Below, piece by piece: positions 52,456-61,053 of a DNA stretch of 64,000 bases. Origin of the DNA: Photobacterium ganghwense. GTDB taxonomy: Bacteria > Pseudomonadota > Gammaproteobacteria > Enterobacterales > Vibrionaceae. The notes below the pieces were generated by a model. The model made no database searches and had not been told where the DNA came from. It was given only the letters and a program-made list of their open reading frames with translations. The stretch's first letter is position 1; each line of letters starts with the position of its first letter. The position numbers and the translations under genes were made by a program. The DNA lies in contig NZ_PYMI01000002.1 of assembly GCF_003025595.1 (NCBI RefSeq), forward strand, positions 981,247-1,045,246, written 5' to 3'.

Positions 52456-54870
52456 TACTTACCGGACAGCCAATCAAATAACTATCGTTCAGCACCAAAT
52501 GCCAAGCCTTTTGGAGTGAGCCAAGTGGAAGGTAATTAAAACCGGTCAAATGTTTGCAATTTACGGTCAAAAACCTATACCCACACCAGTCAAAGATATA
52601 AGTATGTAGCAAAACTATCTCATAAACACAAAAAGCCTTTAATATCAATTTCTTATCTTTGTTTTTACCAAAGAGAGTCAGAATCAAACCCACTCAAAGA
52701 GTTATCAATAAAAAATAAGAAAAAATACTTACTTTTTGATTAACCCCTGACCCCAATTCTTATATCGCCCAAAACCACCCAAACAGAACCGAATAAAACA
52801 AAAAAACAACTCAACCCCTAAACACGTAATCCATTAAACGATTCGTAAAACCGCAAGATCCTACCAGCGGGAAGCCATCCCCAAATACCCACCCATTAAA
52901 CAACATCACCAAGCCCAATAAACTAAACAAACCACATAAGCCCAACACGCTATACACCTTCAATAAGAAAGCTCTAATCACTTCTCCCGCCAGTAAACAC
53001 AAGGACTCAGCCATAGAACATCACTCTCAACGCTCTATAAAGGGAAAGCAGTAGAGAAGAGAATCGCGGATACCAAATCCCATTAGAGAGCAATAGTCCG
53101 TAGATAAGCAGGAGTGATGAAAGACCAGTAGAGAAGAGATATTCACCTTCCATGATAAGGAGTGAAGAAAGCTGTCATTCCATTAGAGAGGAGCAACTAT
53201 TAAGAGACAGGGAGAAGAGAGAGGAAGCGATATAGGGAGAAGCTGGTGTAAGGGGGAGAGGGAGAGTGGGTTTCGGAAGGCGCGCCGCACAAATTCCCTT
53301 TCAATGACTTAATCAAGTTCTCCGCCGTCAGGCGTTTGGAGTCGGGAAGTCTGGCCTGAAAATTTTGAGAAAGGTGACGTTCCGGATATGGACCGAAAGG
53401 GAAGCTCTCATTAGGTGAGTTTTTGTCAGGGAGAATTGCCGTTGGTTTGCGGATATTAGCCAGGTATTTCGAATCGGGGTTTCCAGCCGGAAAAATTAGG
53501 GAAAGGCTGAGGTCGTATATGGCCGGTTACGGCTTGCTGCCCTCATTGATGAGGGAACTACGATTAGGGACAGTTCCCCGAACTGGTATTAGGGGTTGTG
53601 AATGGCCGCGGATTTCTATGGCGCAATGTGGTTCCCGCAAGTGTCCGTTCCCGAGCACATACAGATCGTCTCATGCAGCTTTCACGGCAATCAATGAATT
53701 TCGTTAGGCAAAAGCCAACTTTCGATAGGCGATAAATTTCCTCCCGTAGTCTGTTCTGGATACGTTATTTTCCCACATCTGCTCCGGTGAAATAGATGCT
53801 CTCGCAAGGGGCTGAGCTTCCCGCAGGGTGCTTGGCCTGTTAGTAGGGAATGAACTGCTAATTTACCTTTCGGGAAATGACTGAATGGGTAAATTGGCGG
53901 GGTGTTTAAAAACTTCCGCAAGAAACTCCCGAGAAACTTTCTAGAATCGCTTCCCTGCGTGTTTTTGAGTGTGGGGAATACGGTGGCTCCACTTTTTCTT
54001 AAATCGTCTCTGAGCGCGTTCTACAGCGTTTTACTTCACTAGATAAAAAATAAGCAGTTGCTTAGGTATTGGCTGCTAAATGATTGTTTTGTTCTATATG
54101 GTGGATGTAAAATAAGTAAGCGGTTAGTGATGTAGTGCAACTCATTGGAACGTGCCGCAGCTAGTCTTTGTTCCTTTGGGCGTTGAGCTTAGTGACGGCT
54201 CCCCGATAACACAACCAGTCAGAAACCTAATTGCACTACTCTTGAAAAGCGAAGCCCTTCGAGCGGGGTTCTGGCGAAGAACGACCACTGCCAGTGAAAC
54301 GCGGGTTAATGTGATGCCACTATAGGCACTAAGTAGCCAAAAGAAACTGTAGAAATCGACCATAAAGCGCGGGTTGGTATCCGCTTAGTCACGGGGTTTG
54401 ACACACCATGCAATGTGCGCCTAATAAGTAAGCCGCAGCCACTTGGTTCGGCTTCCTGTTTGAATAGGACAGGGCACTGCGCAGAACGATGCCGCGATAA
54501 GTCAGCTTTTCAAGAAGACAAAAACTTGTGTGCCGGATAACCGGAAAGAGTGTTGGTTAAAAATTAAGCGCTCGCTCGCAATTTTTCTCCAGAAACCTCT
54601 AATTCAGGGTTGGCTTTGGTCTTGGGTAGATTTTGTGATTTCTTGCTGGTATCACATATCGCTCAAAAGACCACTTTTACCTGAAAAAAGCCAAAACAGA
54701 GCAAACAGAAGAACAAGTAAAGAGAAACAGCCAAGGCAAAAGCAAAACCTCTCAAAACAGACAGAAGAAAAGCTCAGCCGAGCGAAATCAGACAGCCCTC
54801 AGCAATCCACTTCCTTGCCTCTCCAAGTCCGCGAAAATGAGCACATCAACGGAACCACGGAGCGAACACA
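52456..54870. other. Gene-poor region of about 2.4 kb
   Basis: No convincing gene. It has an AT/CA-rich part (52456-53020), a purine-rich part full of GAGAG/AGGAG words (about 53035-53275), and a part with repeated gCCAGCCGgAAAAATTAGGGAAAGG-like units (53486 and again at 56609). Operator site 16 is at 54113, with a half-site TAAGTAAGC at 54425. A 67-residue hydrophobic frame on the minus strand (52811-53014) is possible but weak. An origin, partition region or untranslated RNA is plausible. Confidence 0.5.
54113..54130 (+). promoter_or_regulatory. Dispersed operator site 16 (TAAGTAAGC|GGTTAGTGA)
   Basis: Perfect left half, partial right half. It lies in the gene-poor region. Confidence 0.55.
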
Positions 54871-55113
54871 ATGCAAATCGCAAAAGACACAATTCAAGTT
54901 ATCGGGCTCTGCAAAGACGGAAACGTTGAAGCACGCCTGACCACCTACAACACAGAAAACGGCATTCAGCGTTTTGACCTGGTAGTTATGTCCAAAAAGG
55001 CAAAGAGCGGTGCTTATCTGTCTACAGCGAGTCTTGCGGCTATCGAAAGAGCCTGTGTTCGCACCTTGGGGATTCAACCTGAGAAACTATCCCAATTTTT
55101 AAATGCCGCTTAA
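54871..55113 (+). CDS. Small hypothetical protein
   Basis: 80 residues, starting MQIAKDTIQVIGLCKDGNVE, with GGAG upstream. A beta-rich first half and helical second half; no recognised family. An overlapping frame (54530-54940) looks like a shadow. Confidence 0.65.
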   Translation: MQIAKDTIQVIGLCKDGNVEARLTTYNTENGIQRFDLVVMSKKAKSGAYLSTASLAAIERACVRTLGIQPEKLSQFLNAA

Positions 55114-55131
55114 TAGGTAAGCGCTTAGTTA
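55114..55131 (+). promoter_or_regulatory. Dispersed operator site 17 (TAGGTAAGC|GCTTAGTTA)
   Basis: It directly follows the stop of the 54871 gene. A second site is 36 bp further on. Confidence 0.6.
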
Positions 55132-55166
55132 ATTTTGGTGTTGCATTTACTTTTTCAGTATGCAGA

Positions 55167-55184
55167 ATAGTAAGCGCTGGCTTA
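55167..55184 (+). promoter_or_regulatory. Dispersed operator site 18 (ATAGTAAGC|GCTGGCTTA)
   Basis: Lies 52 bp before the 55236 gene, tandem to site 17. Confidence 0.6.
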
Positions 55185-55235
55185 TCAGGGGGATTTGGTC
55201 ATTGCCCCTTATCCAGCAAGCGAGAGGACAAAAAT

Positions 55236-55586
55236 ATGTTTGCATATACACAAGAACAGGCACGTAAGCGTTCTGAGTATAAGTTAGCTTACATGACTGA
55301 TTCGGATCGTGAACAGATCCGCACTGAGCAGCGCATTGACAAGCTGCTGGCGAAGACATTAGAGCGTGAACGTAAGCAGCGCAGTAAGCAACTGCGACGC
55401 AAGCGCAAAGCGACGGAGAAAGCTGATGCGGTGACTTACTCAGCTCACCCGCTACAGTTCTTCCAGCACAAACAGCTTATGCGCGGCTCTGATGGCCGTT
55501 ACTACTGGATGGATAAAGCGACCTTTTCCATGACACCTACGACGCTTACTGCGGCGCTAGATGAAATGGAAACCGTTGAAGGCTGA
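55236..55586 (+). CDS. Basic coiled-coil hypothetical protein
   Basis: 116 residues, very basic in the middle (TLERERKQRSKQLRRKRKAT), with an N-terminal helical part and a C-terminal GRYYWMDKATFSM. GAGAGGAC precedes the ATG. It may bind nucleic acid; no family is recognised. Confidence 0.65.
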   Translation: MFAYTQEQARKRSEYKLAYMTDSDREQIRTEQRIDKLLAKTLERERKQRSKQLRRKRKATEKADAVTYSAHPLQFFQHKQLMRGSDGRYYWMDKATFSMTPTTLTAALDEMETVEG

Positions 55587-55597
55587 CAGCCAGTAAA

Positions 55598-55874
55598 GAG
55601 GACTACGGGAATTATTCCCATATATAGAATTAGGCAGTTCGGTGGTGTTACTTGTCCTCTCACCGAGCCGGACTGCCGCCCATTTTGCTTACCTTGCTTG
55701 ATGTTGCGTTTCTCCGGTTAGCTTCGCTAAGTTCCTTCCTCGGTGGAGTGCAAGGTAAGCACTTTTTCATTGCTTCTCTTACCGAAAGGGAAGCCACCCG
55801 TTTCTCTATTGTAATGCTGCCACTGCCATGACAGGGGATCGGCAAGGAGATAAAACTTCTTCGCCGATCCTTTT
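55598..55874 (+). ncRNA. Highly structured RNA candidate with terminator
   Basis: A 277-bp gene-free segment with nested complementary pairs: GAGGAC (55598) with GTCCTC (55654); GGCAGT-TCGGTG (55633) with CACCGA ... ACTGCC (55661-55677); GCTTACCTTGC (55687) with GCAAGGTAAGC (55750), enclosing TTAGC/GCTAA (55718-55730); GCTTC (55772) with GAAGC (55790). The last hairpin GGATCGGC (55836) / GCCGATCC (55863) is followed by TTTTG and looks like an intrinsic terminator. I do not recognise it as tmRNA, RNase P, 6S or a known intron. Confidence 0.6.
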
Positions 55875-56021
55875 GTCTATTTGACCTGACTGATTTAGCA
55901 CTGTCTTTTCTGCCTTTTCCTTCAGGCAACAGACAAATTAGGCGAAGGTGCTGGCATTGCTTCGATAAGCTCTCAGACATACAATTCCGCCACGCTAACC
56001 AAAAAATAAAGATACTGACGT

Positions 56022-56426
56022 ATGAAAGGCGATTATCAAGAATGGCGTGATATTCCGGAGTTCGAGGGATATCAGATTAACGAGGACGGAGAAATCAGGG
56101 AGCTGCGGTCGCTAAAGAAGACCAGAGCCAGCAACGGTGATTACTACCACTTCACGCTTATCAGAGAAGACGGCAGCAAGTGGAAGCGACAGTCCAATAC
56201 CTTTGTCGATGAGTTGTTTACGACTCAAGAGCAAGCCGATGGCAAAGTTGTCTGGAAAGAGGTTCCGGAGTTCAACGGCAAATATTTCCTAAGCAATAAA
56301 GGCGACTGCGTCACCATCCGACCAAAGAAGGCGTCCATGAAGGACGGGAAGCCATATGTCGTGAACATCAAAGGCACCAAGAGAACCGTTGCCAAAATCC
56401 TAAGAGAAGTATTCGGGGAGCAGTAA
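56022..56426 (+). CDS. Tandem NUMOD4-like protein without a nuclease domain
   Basis: 134 residues with two copies of a NUMOD4-type motif: EWRDIPEFEGYQINEDGEIR (about residue 6) and VWKEVPEFNGKYFLSNKGDC (about residue 75). NUMOD4 usually sits before an HNH domain in homing endonucleases and binds DNA. No HNH motif is present here. It may be a regulator or a remnant. A terminator follows. Confidence 0.65.
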   Translation: MKGDYQEWRDIPEFEGYQINEDGEIRELRSLKKTRASNGDYYHFTLIREDGSKWKRQSNTFVDELFTTQEQADGKVVWKEVPEFNGKYFLSNKGDCVTIRPKKASMKDGKPYVVNIKGTKRTVAKILREVFGEQ

Positions 56427-56440
56427 GCTCCCTTTCTTTT
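56416..56440 (+). terminator. Intrinsic terminator after the NUMOD4-like gene
   Basis: GGGAGC, loop, GCTCCC and TTTCTTTT; the stem includes the stop codon. Confidence 0.8.
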
Positions 56441-57068
56441 GCCCGCAACATACCGCAAGGCCATATTCCAAGGGCAACACATTTAACCTGGCTAACTCTC
56501 GTCTAAATAACCAATCAGACCACCTCGCGGCACTTCCAGCCTCAAAACAGCAACTCCGGCTCCAAACACCTCGCGGGACGTAAACTCAGGTATTTCAATT
56601 TCCGGTGTCCAGCCGCAAAAATTAGGGAAAGGGGGCAGGGCGAATAGTGCAGAGTTAGGGAAATTTGTATTCGCAGACAAATTAGGGGGTAAAAAAATAT
56701 AAGGGAAGGCTTACCGGAGTTTTCAGAAGGTTTTATTTCAGGGAAGGTTGACACCGTCCGGCAGGCTTGAGCAATAAAGCCGACTTTTTCCGCTGGTATA
56801 TAGATCGCGTGACGCGAATAACCAAGAAATAAAGAAAAATCAATAACCAGAATTGCAGGTTTGAATATGATTTAGCCAATCAAGCCTACTTAATTAATAA
56901 ATTACGCAGTAGGTCACAAAAAGCATTAAAGCCGAAAAATTCCGAAAAAAACACTTGCTGGTTTTGCTCGAAAGTTCCATAATTGCCACATCGAAACGAG
57001 AGACACCAATCCAAAGTTTCGATGAGTTAACCAAGTATCAGGTAACCAGTAATTAAGGAATAACTATC
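56441..57068. other. Gene-free stretch before the 57069 gene
   Basis: 630 bp without a plausible gene. It holds a second copy of the CCAGCCGsAAAAATTAGGGAAAGG unit (about 56609-56632), a third partial ACAAATTAGGGGGTAAAAA (about 56677), then AT-rich DNA. The next gene has a long untranslated leader or a distant promoter. Confidence 0.5.
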
Positions 57069-57797
57069 ATGGCTAAATCAACTGTATCTTACATCGCTAA
57101 CGCTGAAACTGTAAACGTAAAATCTAAAGCTGATGCTGTCCAAAACGTGAAAAACATTCAAGCTGTCATTGATAGCAAAGTTGAAGAGCTGGAAAAAGCA
57201 CTAGCGGAAACAAACGACAAACAGCGTGAAAAAGATCTAACAGCAACTATCCGCACGGAAAAGAAACGCGCCCGATATGTTTCTCAATTCCTTGCAATGG
57301 TAGAAAACGATCAGAAAGCAGCAAGCGCAAACTATCAAATGCAAAAAGAAAACCAACTGAATCTAGCGGATATTTGCGCTGATATGTATTCACTAGAAAA
57401 ACTGGCGTTTATCTTCGGACAAAAGAATTTCGAATATACAGTAGCGCGCTCAACTGAAACTAATGTAATCATTCCGTTTAAACTGATTGAAGAAATGGGA
57501 ACATATAGCTTTACAGTGAAACAATTCCGCGAATTTTACAGCGACGTTAAGGTTGAAGCATGGCGCAAAGCAAATCCGGAATTGTGCGAAGTGGAATTGA
57601 ATGCTAAACGCGAAAAGACTAATCGCCAGTCTCAAATGATTCTGTCAATGCTTGTTAAATTGGGCGCCTTCGAAGTGACTAGCAAGGCGAAACTTTCAAA
57701 TGATAGCGGAACAGTGCAACTGGCTGAAAATTCAAAATTGCTTCAACTGCTTAGCAGCAAATTTGAGTCACTAAGTGTTTTTGTTAACGCTCAGTAA
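57069..57797 (+). CDS. Lys/Glu-rich hypothetical protein, unusual codon use
   Basis: 242 residues, helical. Starts MAKSTVSYIANAETVNVKSK. AAGGA precedes the ATG. Codons favour AAA, GAA and other A-rich choices more than neighbouring genes, and there are no rare-looking codons, a pattern seen in strongly expressed genes. No family is recognised. It is followed by operator site 19 and a short terminator unit. Confidence 0.65.
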   Translation: MAKSTVSYIANAETVNVKSKADAVQNVKNIQAVIDSKVEELEKALAETNDKQREKDLTATIRTEKKRARYVSQFLAMVENDQKAASANYQMQKENQLNLADICADMYSLEKLAFIFGQKNFEYTVARSTETNVIIPFKLIEEMGTYSFTVKQFREFYSDVKVEAWRKANPELCEVELNAKREKTNRQSQMILSMLVKLGAFEVTSKAKLSNDSGTVQLAENSKLLQLLSSKFESLSVFVNAQ

Positions 57798-57798
57798 A

Positions 57799-57816
57799 TT
57801 AGTCACCGGTGACTTA
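57799..57816. promoter_or_regulatory. Dispersed operator site 19 (TTAGTCACC|GGTGACTTA)
   Basis: The core AGTCACCGGTGACT is a perfect 14-bp palindrome, the best symmetric example of the motif. Confidence 0.8.
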
Positions 57817-57843
57817 TTAAATGTGGTGGCGAAAATACGCCAC

Positions 57844-57908
57844 TACCACAACAAGAAAAATTGCCAGTTTCAAAAACACAAGATCCGCCCGAGTGGCGGA
57901 TTTTTTTT
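57844..57908 (+). ncRNA. Candidate short RNA between operator and terminator
   Basis: GTGACT in the operator (57809-57814) could be a -35 with AAAATA 17 bp later. The transcript would be about 65 nt and end in ATCCGCC/GGCGGAT plus eight Ts (57883-57908). No gene lies between. The start point is inferred. Confidence 0.4.
57883..57908 (+). terminator. Strong intrinsic terminator
   Basis: ATCCGCC, five-base loop, GGCGGAT and a run of eight Ts. Confidence 0.9.
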
Positions 57909-58129
57909 ACGCGTTTTTCATCCTCTTTAAAATCCTTTCTGTATGCCATTCTCAGCGCTTTTCCTTGTTAGTGGTGCGAGCGCATGGCTTTAATCCTTTG
58001 TCGCTTTCTGGCTGCGATTCTGGTGCGATTTGAGCGTGATTTATTTTTGACTGAAAGAACGGAAGTCTTAGAAAAAAACGAGTTGGTTGGAAAGCATTGC
58101 CTCGGCAGAAATCCCTGTTTTTGCCCACT

Positions 58130-58345
58130 AACCTTATAGCCCTTGTATAGACCCAATAACATTTAGGGACAGTAGAGCCTCTGTATCTTGTTTAGCCTAT
58201 AGACCCAGCCTGACCCAATTGACCCAAAGTGACCAACTGACACCAGCCGACCCCCTGAAATTCCACTGACCTTATAGCTCGCCGTCCCTAAAAGTGGACA
58301 CCAAAATATTACCGATTTGAAAAGTGGGGCAGCCTTATAGCTCTG
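58130..58345. repeat. Phased GAC array and CCTTATAGC repeats
   Basis: GACCC-like words begin at 58202, 58212, 58221, 58231, 58239 and 58249, a spacing of 8 to 10 bp, close to one helical turn. CCTTATAGC occurs at 58132, 58270 and 58334, with CCTTATGGC at about 58673. No gene is present. This may be an array for a DNA-binding protein. Confidence 0.5.
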
Positions 58346-58367
58346 AGCCATGAAACGGGCAAAAGAA

Positions 58368-58385
58368 AGGGGCTTCCGCCCCTTG
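58368..58385 (-). terminator. Intrinsic terminator of the 58388 gene
   Basis: AAGGGGC, loop, GCCCCTT, followed on the minus strand by TTCTTTT. Confidence 0.75.
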
Positions 58386-58387
58386 TC

Positions 58388-58666
58388 TCAGCCCATGAAA
58401 AGGCTCTGAATATCTTCTGGTGATACGTGCTTGCCTTGTTTTATCAGGCTCTCAAGCTCTCGAAACCTTAGAGCTTGCTCGACCAATGGCTGTAAAACTT
58501 TCTCCCACTGGTCTTGCGTAAAACTCTCAAGCGCAGCAGACACCACAGCCCCTCTGTCCAGCTTCACACCATTCTTGGTCTTTGACTGCTTCATGGCGCT
58601 TCGTAGGTTCGCTACAGCCTGGTTGCTTACCTTCACGTTGATATTCACAAAACTCTTTTCGCTCAT
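58388..58666 (-). CDS. Small helical protein coupled to the helicase gene
   Basis: 92 residues from ATG 58666 (a GTG one codon earlier is possible). The N-terminal strand SFVNINVKVSNQAVANLRSA and following helices could be a ribbon-helix-helix-like DNA-binding fold. Its start overlaps the helicase stop (TGATG), so the two are co-translated. It lies beside the phased GAC array. Function unknown. Confidence 0.6.
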   Translation of the reverse strand: MSEKSFVNINVKVSNQAVANLRSAMKQSKTKNGVKLDRGAVVSAALESFTQDQWEKVLQPLVEQALRFRELESLIKQGKHVSPEDIQSLFMG

Positions 58667-60258
58667 CACGCAACCTTATGGCTCTGTTTTAGCAGGCTGT
58701 AGTCGAAGTTGGTCCCTTGCGGAAGAATGCCCTCTGCGAAGCCCTTAGTGGAGTGGACAATGGCACGGCGCTCTTCCGAGTGTTTGTAGAGGTGCTTGTT
58801 GCACTTGTCGATGAAGTCCACGACAAAACAGATGTTCGCGGCATCTTTCTTGGCGCGTAAACCTCGACCGATACGCTGGCGAAGCTCTACTTCTGCCTTA
58901 CCCGAACCGGCAAGAATAACTGCGCCTACAGCCGGAACGTCAACGCCTACGTCCAAGATGGTCGAGCCGATAAGCACGTCAATTTTGCGAGTTGCCAGCT
59001 TCTTCAGTGCCGCTTCACGCTTACTTTGGTTCGAGTCGCCGAAGATGAACTCAACCTTGATGCCAAGTGCGCTCATCATTTCAGACAAGATACGCCCGTG
59101 GTCTTTGTGCTTAATCAGCAGCATCGTGCTTAGCCCGTAGTCCTTGAACTCTTTGGCTTGCGCTACGATCAGTCGGTTGCGCTGGAAGTTGTAGGTAACG
59201 CCAAGTGTGTATGCTCTCTGATATGGAGCGCCCCAAGACAAGTTGGTGTTAGGGTATTTCTTGGCAAGTTCGGGCTTCGCATCAAAGCGCTCTCTGTCGT
59301 GTAGATGAGTGCATTCAATGTATTTGAAGTAAGGGCGAGCCAGAATACCGGCATTAATCAGGAACTCTTCTGTTACCTTGATGCCGATACTTCCGGACAC
59401 GGCCATTAAGCGCATGTTTGCCTCTGCGCTGTCTTTCATGAATGGCGTAGCAGTCAGGGCAAGCCGGTAATCTGCGTTCTTACAGGCATTTGCGATGGCA
59501 TAGAATTGGCCGCCGGATGATTCATGGGCTTCTTCGAGGATCAGCAGAGAGGTGCGCTCAAGCATATCGAGCACGACCTTACGTTTAGCCAGGTGCTTTT
59601 TCTTCTTCGCCGAATCCCAATCCGCCTTTGGATCTTCAAGTGCCTTGGCTAGTGTCTGGACGGTAGCCACGTTCACATACTTGGACATGGTAAATTCACC
59701 ATCACCCAAGATGCCGACGAAAGCACCCGCAGGTAACTCACCAATGGACTTGCGGTATTCAAGAGATTTTTCGAAGTTGCCGGCCATCTGGTGCATCAGC
59801 ACACCGCGAGTCGTGATGAAGAGTGTCTGTCGGTTGATACGCGCCAGTGCTTTGCAGGCAATAACCGACTTACCACCACCGGTTGCCACTTGAGCCACCA
59901 TACCGCCCATTTCAACCAAACGCTCAACGGTCAGATCTTGATATGCGTAGAACGGGTTAGGTGGGAATGCGTTAACCACCGGATTTGGCTTTCCAAGCGG
60001 CTTAACCATTTCTTTGCGCTTGGTGATGACCTTGTAGCCGCTCTTCTTTAGACGGGTTGCGATGGCATTGGTGAAGCCAGCAGGGAATTTGCACGTTCCC
60101 CAATCAAAGAACGTAGACGTTCCATCCCAGCCAGTAGAGGAATACTTTGCCCCCTCAACTACGTAGCTAAGGGCTTTTTGAACGATCTGTTTTGCGTCTC
60201 GGTCAGCATTGACGAGCTGCGCAGTAACAGCGTTGCGGATGATAGCGACAGTTTTCAA
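58666..60258 (-). CDS. SF2 helicase, UvsW-like
   Basis: 530 residues. The N-terminal region (about 1-115) may bind DNA. Helicase motif I is VATGGGKSVIACKALA, motif Ia LFITTRGVLMHQM, motif II LLILEEAHE (EEAH rather than DEAH), motif III LALTATPF, motif V IDVLIGSTILDVGVDVP and motif VI RQRIGRGLRAKK. The layout resembles T4 UvsW, which remodels branched recombination and replication intermediates. It is transcribed from the operator at 60308, leftwards. Confidence 0.85.
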   Translation of the reverse strand: MKTVAIIRNAVTAQLVNADRDAKQIVQKALSYVVEGAKYSSTGWDGTSTFFDWGTCKFPAGFTNAIATRLKKSGYKVITKRKEMVKPLGKPNPVVNAFPPNPFYAYQDLTVERLVEMGGMVAQVATGGGKSVIACKALARINRQTLFITTRGVLMHQMAGNFEKSLEYRKSIGELPAGAFVGILGDGEFTMSKYVNVATVQTLAKALEDPKADWDSAKKKKHLAKRKVVLDMLERTSLLILEEAHESSGGQFYAIANACKNADYRLALTATPFMKDSAEANMRLMAVSGSIGIKVTEEFLINAGILARPYFKYIECTHLHDRERFDAKPELAKKYPNTNLSWGAPYQRAYTLGVTYNFQRNRLIVAQAKEFKDYGLSTMLLIKHKDHGRILSEMMSALGIKVEFIFGDSNQSKREAALKKLATRKIDVLIGSTILDVGVDVPAVGAVILAGSGKAEVELRQRIGRGLRAKKDAANICFVVDFIDKCNKHLYKHSEERRAIVHSTKGFAEGILPQGTNFDYSLLKQSHKVA

Positions 60259-60307
60259 ATCTTACTCCTTGCCTGAAAACTACGAAAGGCACATAATCTA
60301 CGATTGA

Positions 60308-60325
60308 TAAGTAATTAGTGACTTA
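60308..60325. promoter_or_regulatory. Dispersed operator site 20 (TAAGTAATT|AGTGACTTA)
   Basis: It lies between the divergent helicase and ParB-like genes and may control both. A similar sequence is at 13143. Confidence 0.75.
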
Positions 60326-60372
60326 TTTTAAGCAAAAGTTTATAAGTAAAAAAAGTTAGAAAACTGAGAAAA

Positions 60373-61053
60373 ATGGCAAAAAACACCATCACCTTCCGGC
60401 GTGTAAGTGTGAACAGTCTTAGGCCAAACACTTGGAACACTAACTCAATGTCGCCGCCAGATTTCGACAAGCTGGTGCGCTCGATTGAGGAAGTCGGTTC
60501 CTTCAAGCCCGTAGTAGTTCGACGACTTGGAGACGAGTTCGAGATTATCGGCGGAGAACATCGCTGGAAAGCTGCGATGGTTCTTGGCTGGGATGAGATC
60601 GACATTGCTGATTTGGGCGAAATCTCCGAAGCCGAAGCCAAACGAATCGGGGTTTTGGACAACGAGCGTTATGGCGAAGACGATGAGCTGGCACTGGCTC
60701 GCCTGATTGAAGAAATTGACGCGGTATTTGATGTTTCTATGTCGGAAATCGCACTAATCAGCTCAGATTTGGATATCGCAATCAGTTCGGCAGCATTGGA
60801 TGACTCGATCTTTGATGGTCTGGATGACGATTCAGAGCGGGAAGAAGAGATTGAACGCACAATGGAGAAGCTAGATCAGGAATCGGTCGCTTCGGGACAG
60901 ATGATGCGCTTTAAAGTGCCAAACGAATATGCAGGTGCAGTGCGTGATGCCATCAGTGCTGTGGTGAAATCGCAAGGCATCAAGACGGGCAATGACATGG
61001 AAGATGCAGGGGAAGCACTTGCATACATCATTGAGCAATGGAGAGCGAGCTGA
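60373..61053 (+). CDS. ParB-like nuclease-fold protein 1
   Basis: 226 residues. SVNSLRPNTWNTNSMSPPDF, IEEVGSFKPVVV and IIGGEHRWKAAMVLGW are the ParB/sulfiredoxin-fold motifs (GEHRW box near residue 59). No C-terminal HTH is seen, and an acidic helical tail follows. In phage contexts such proteins may be NTP-dependent DNA modifiers or nucleases rather than partition factors. It is followed by a second ParB-like gene overlapping by one base. Confidence 0.82.
   Translation: MAKNTITFRRVSVNSLRPNTWNTNSMSPPDFDKLVRSIEEVGSFKPVVVRRLGDEFEIIGGEHRWKAAMVLGWDEIDIADLGEISEAEAKRIGVLDNERYGEDDELALARLIEEIDAVFDVSMSEIALISSDLDIAISSAALDDSIFDGLDDDSEREEEIERTMEKLDQESVASGQMMRFKVPNEYAGAVRDAISAVVKSQGIKTGNDMEDAGEALAYIIEQWRAS

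Noticed and set aside
52427..53014. Minus-strand frames at 52427-52693 and 52811-53014
   Set aside because: The first overlaps the terminator hairpin. The second is hydrophobic but lacks a ribosome-binding site, so it is mentioned only as a weak possibility.
53423..54940. Frames at 53423-53707, 53691-53921, 54142-54363 and 54530-54940
   Set aside because: They have unnatural composition, no ribosome-binding sites and no neighbours that fit. They look like random open frames in the gene-poor zone.
57821..58033. A 70-residue frame at 57821
   Set aside because: It runs through a strong terminator at 57883-57908 and has no ribosome-binding site.
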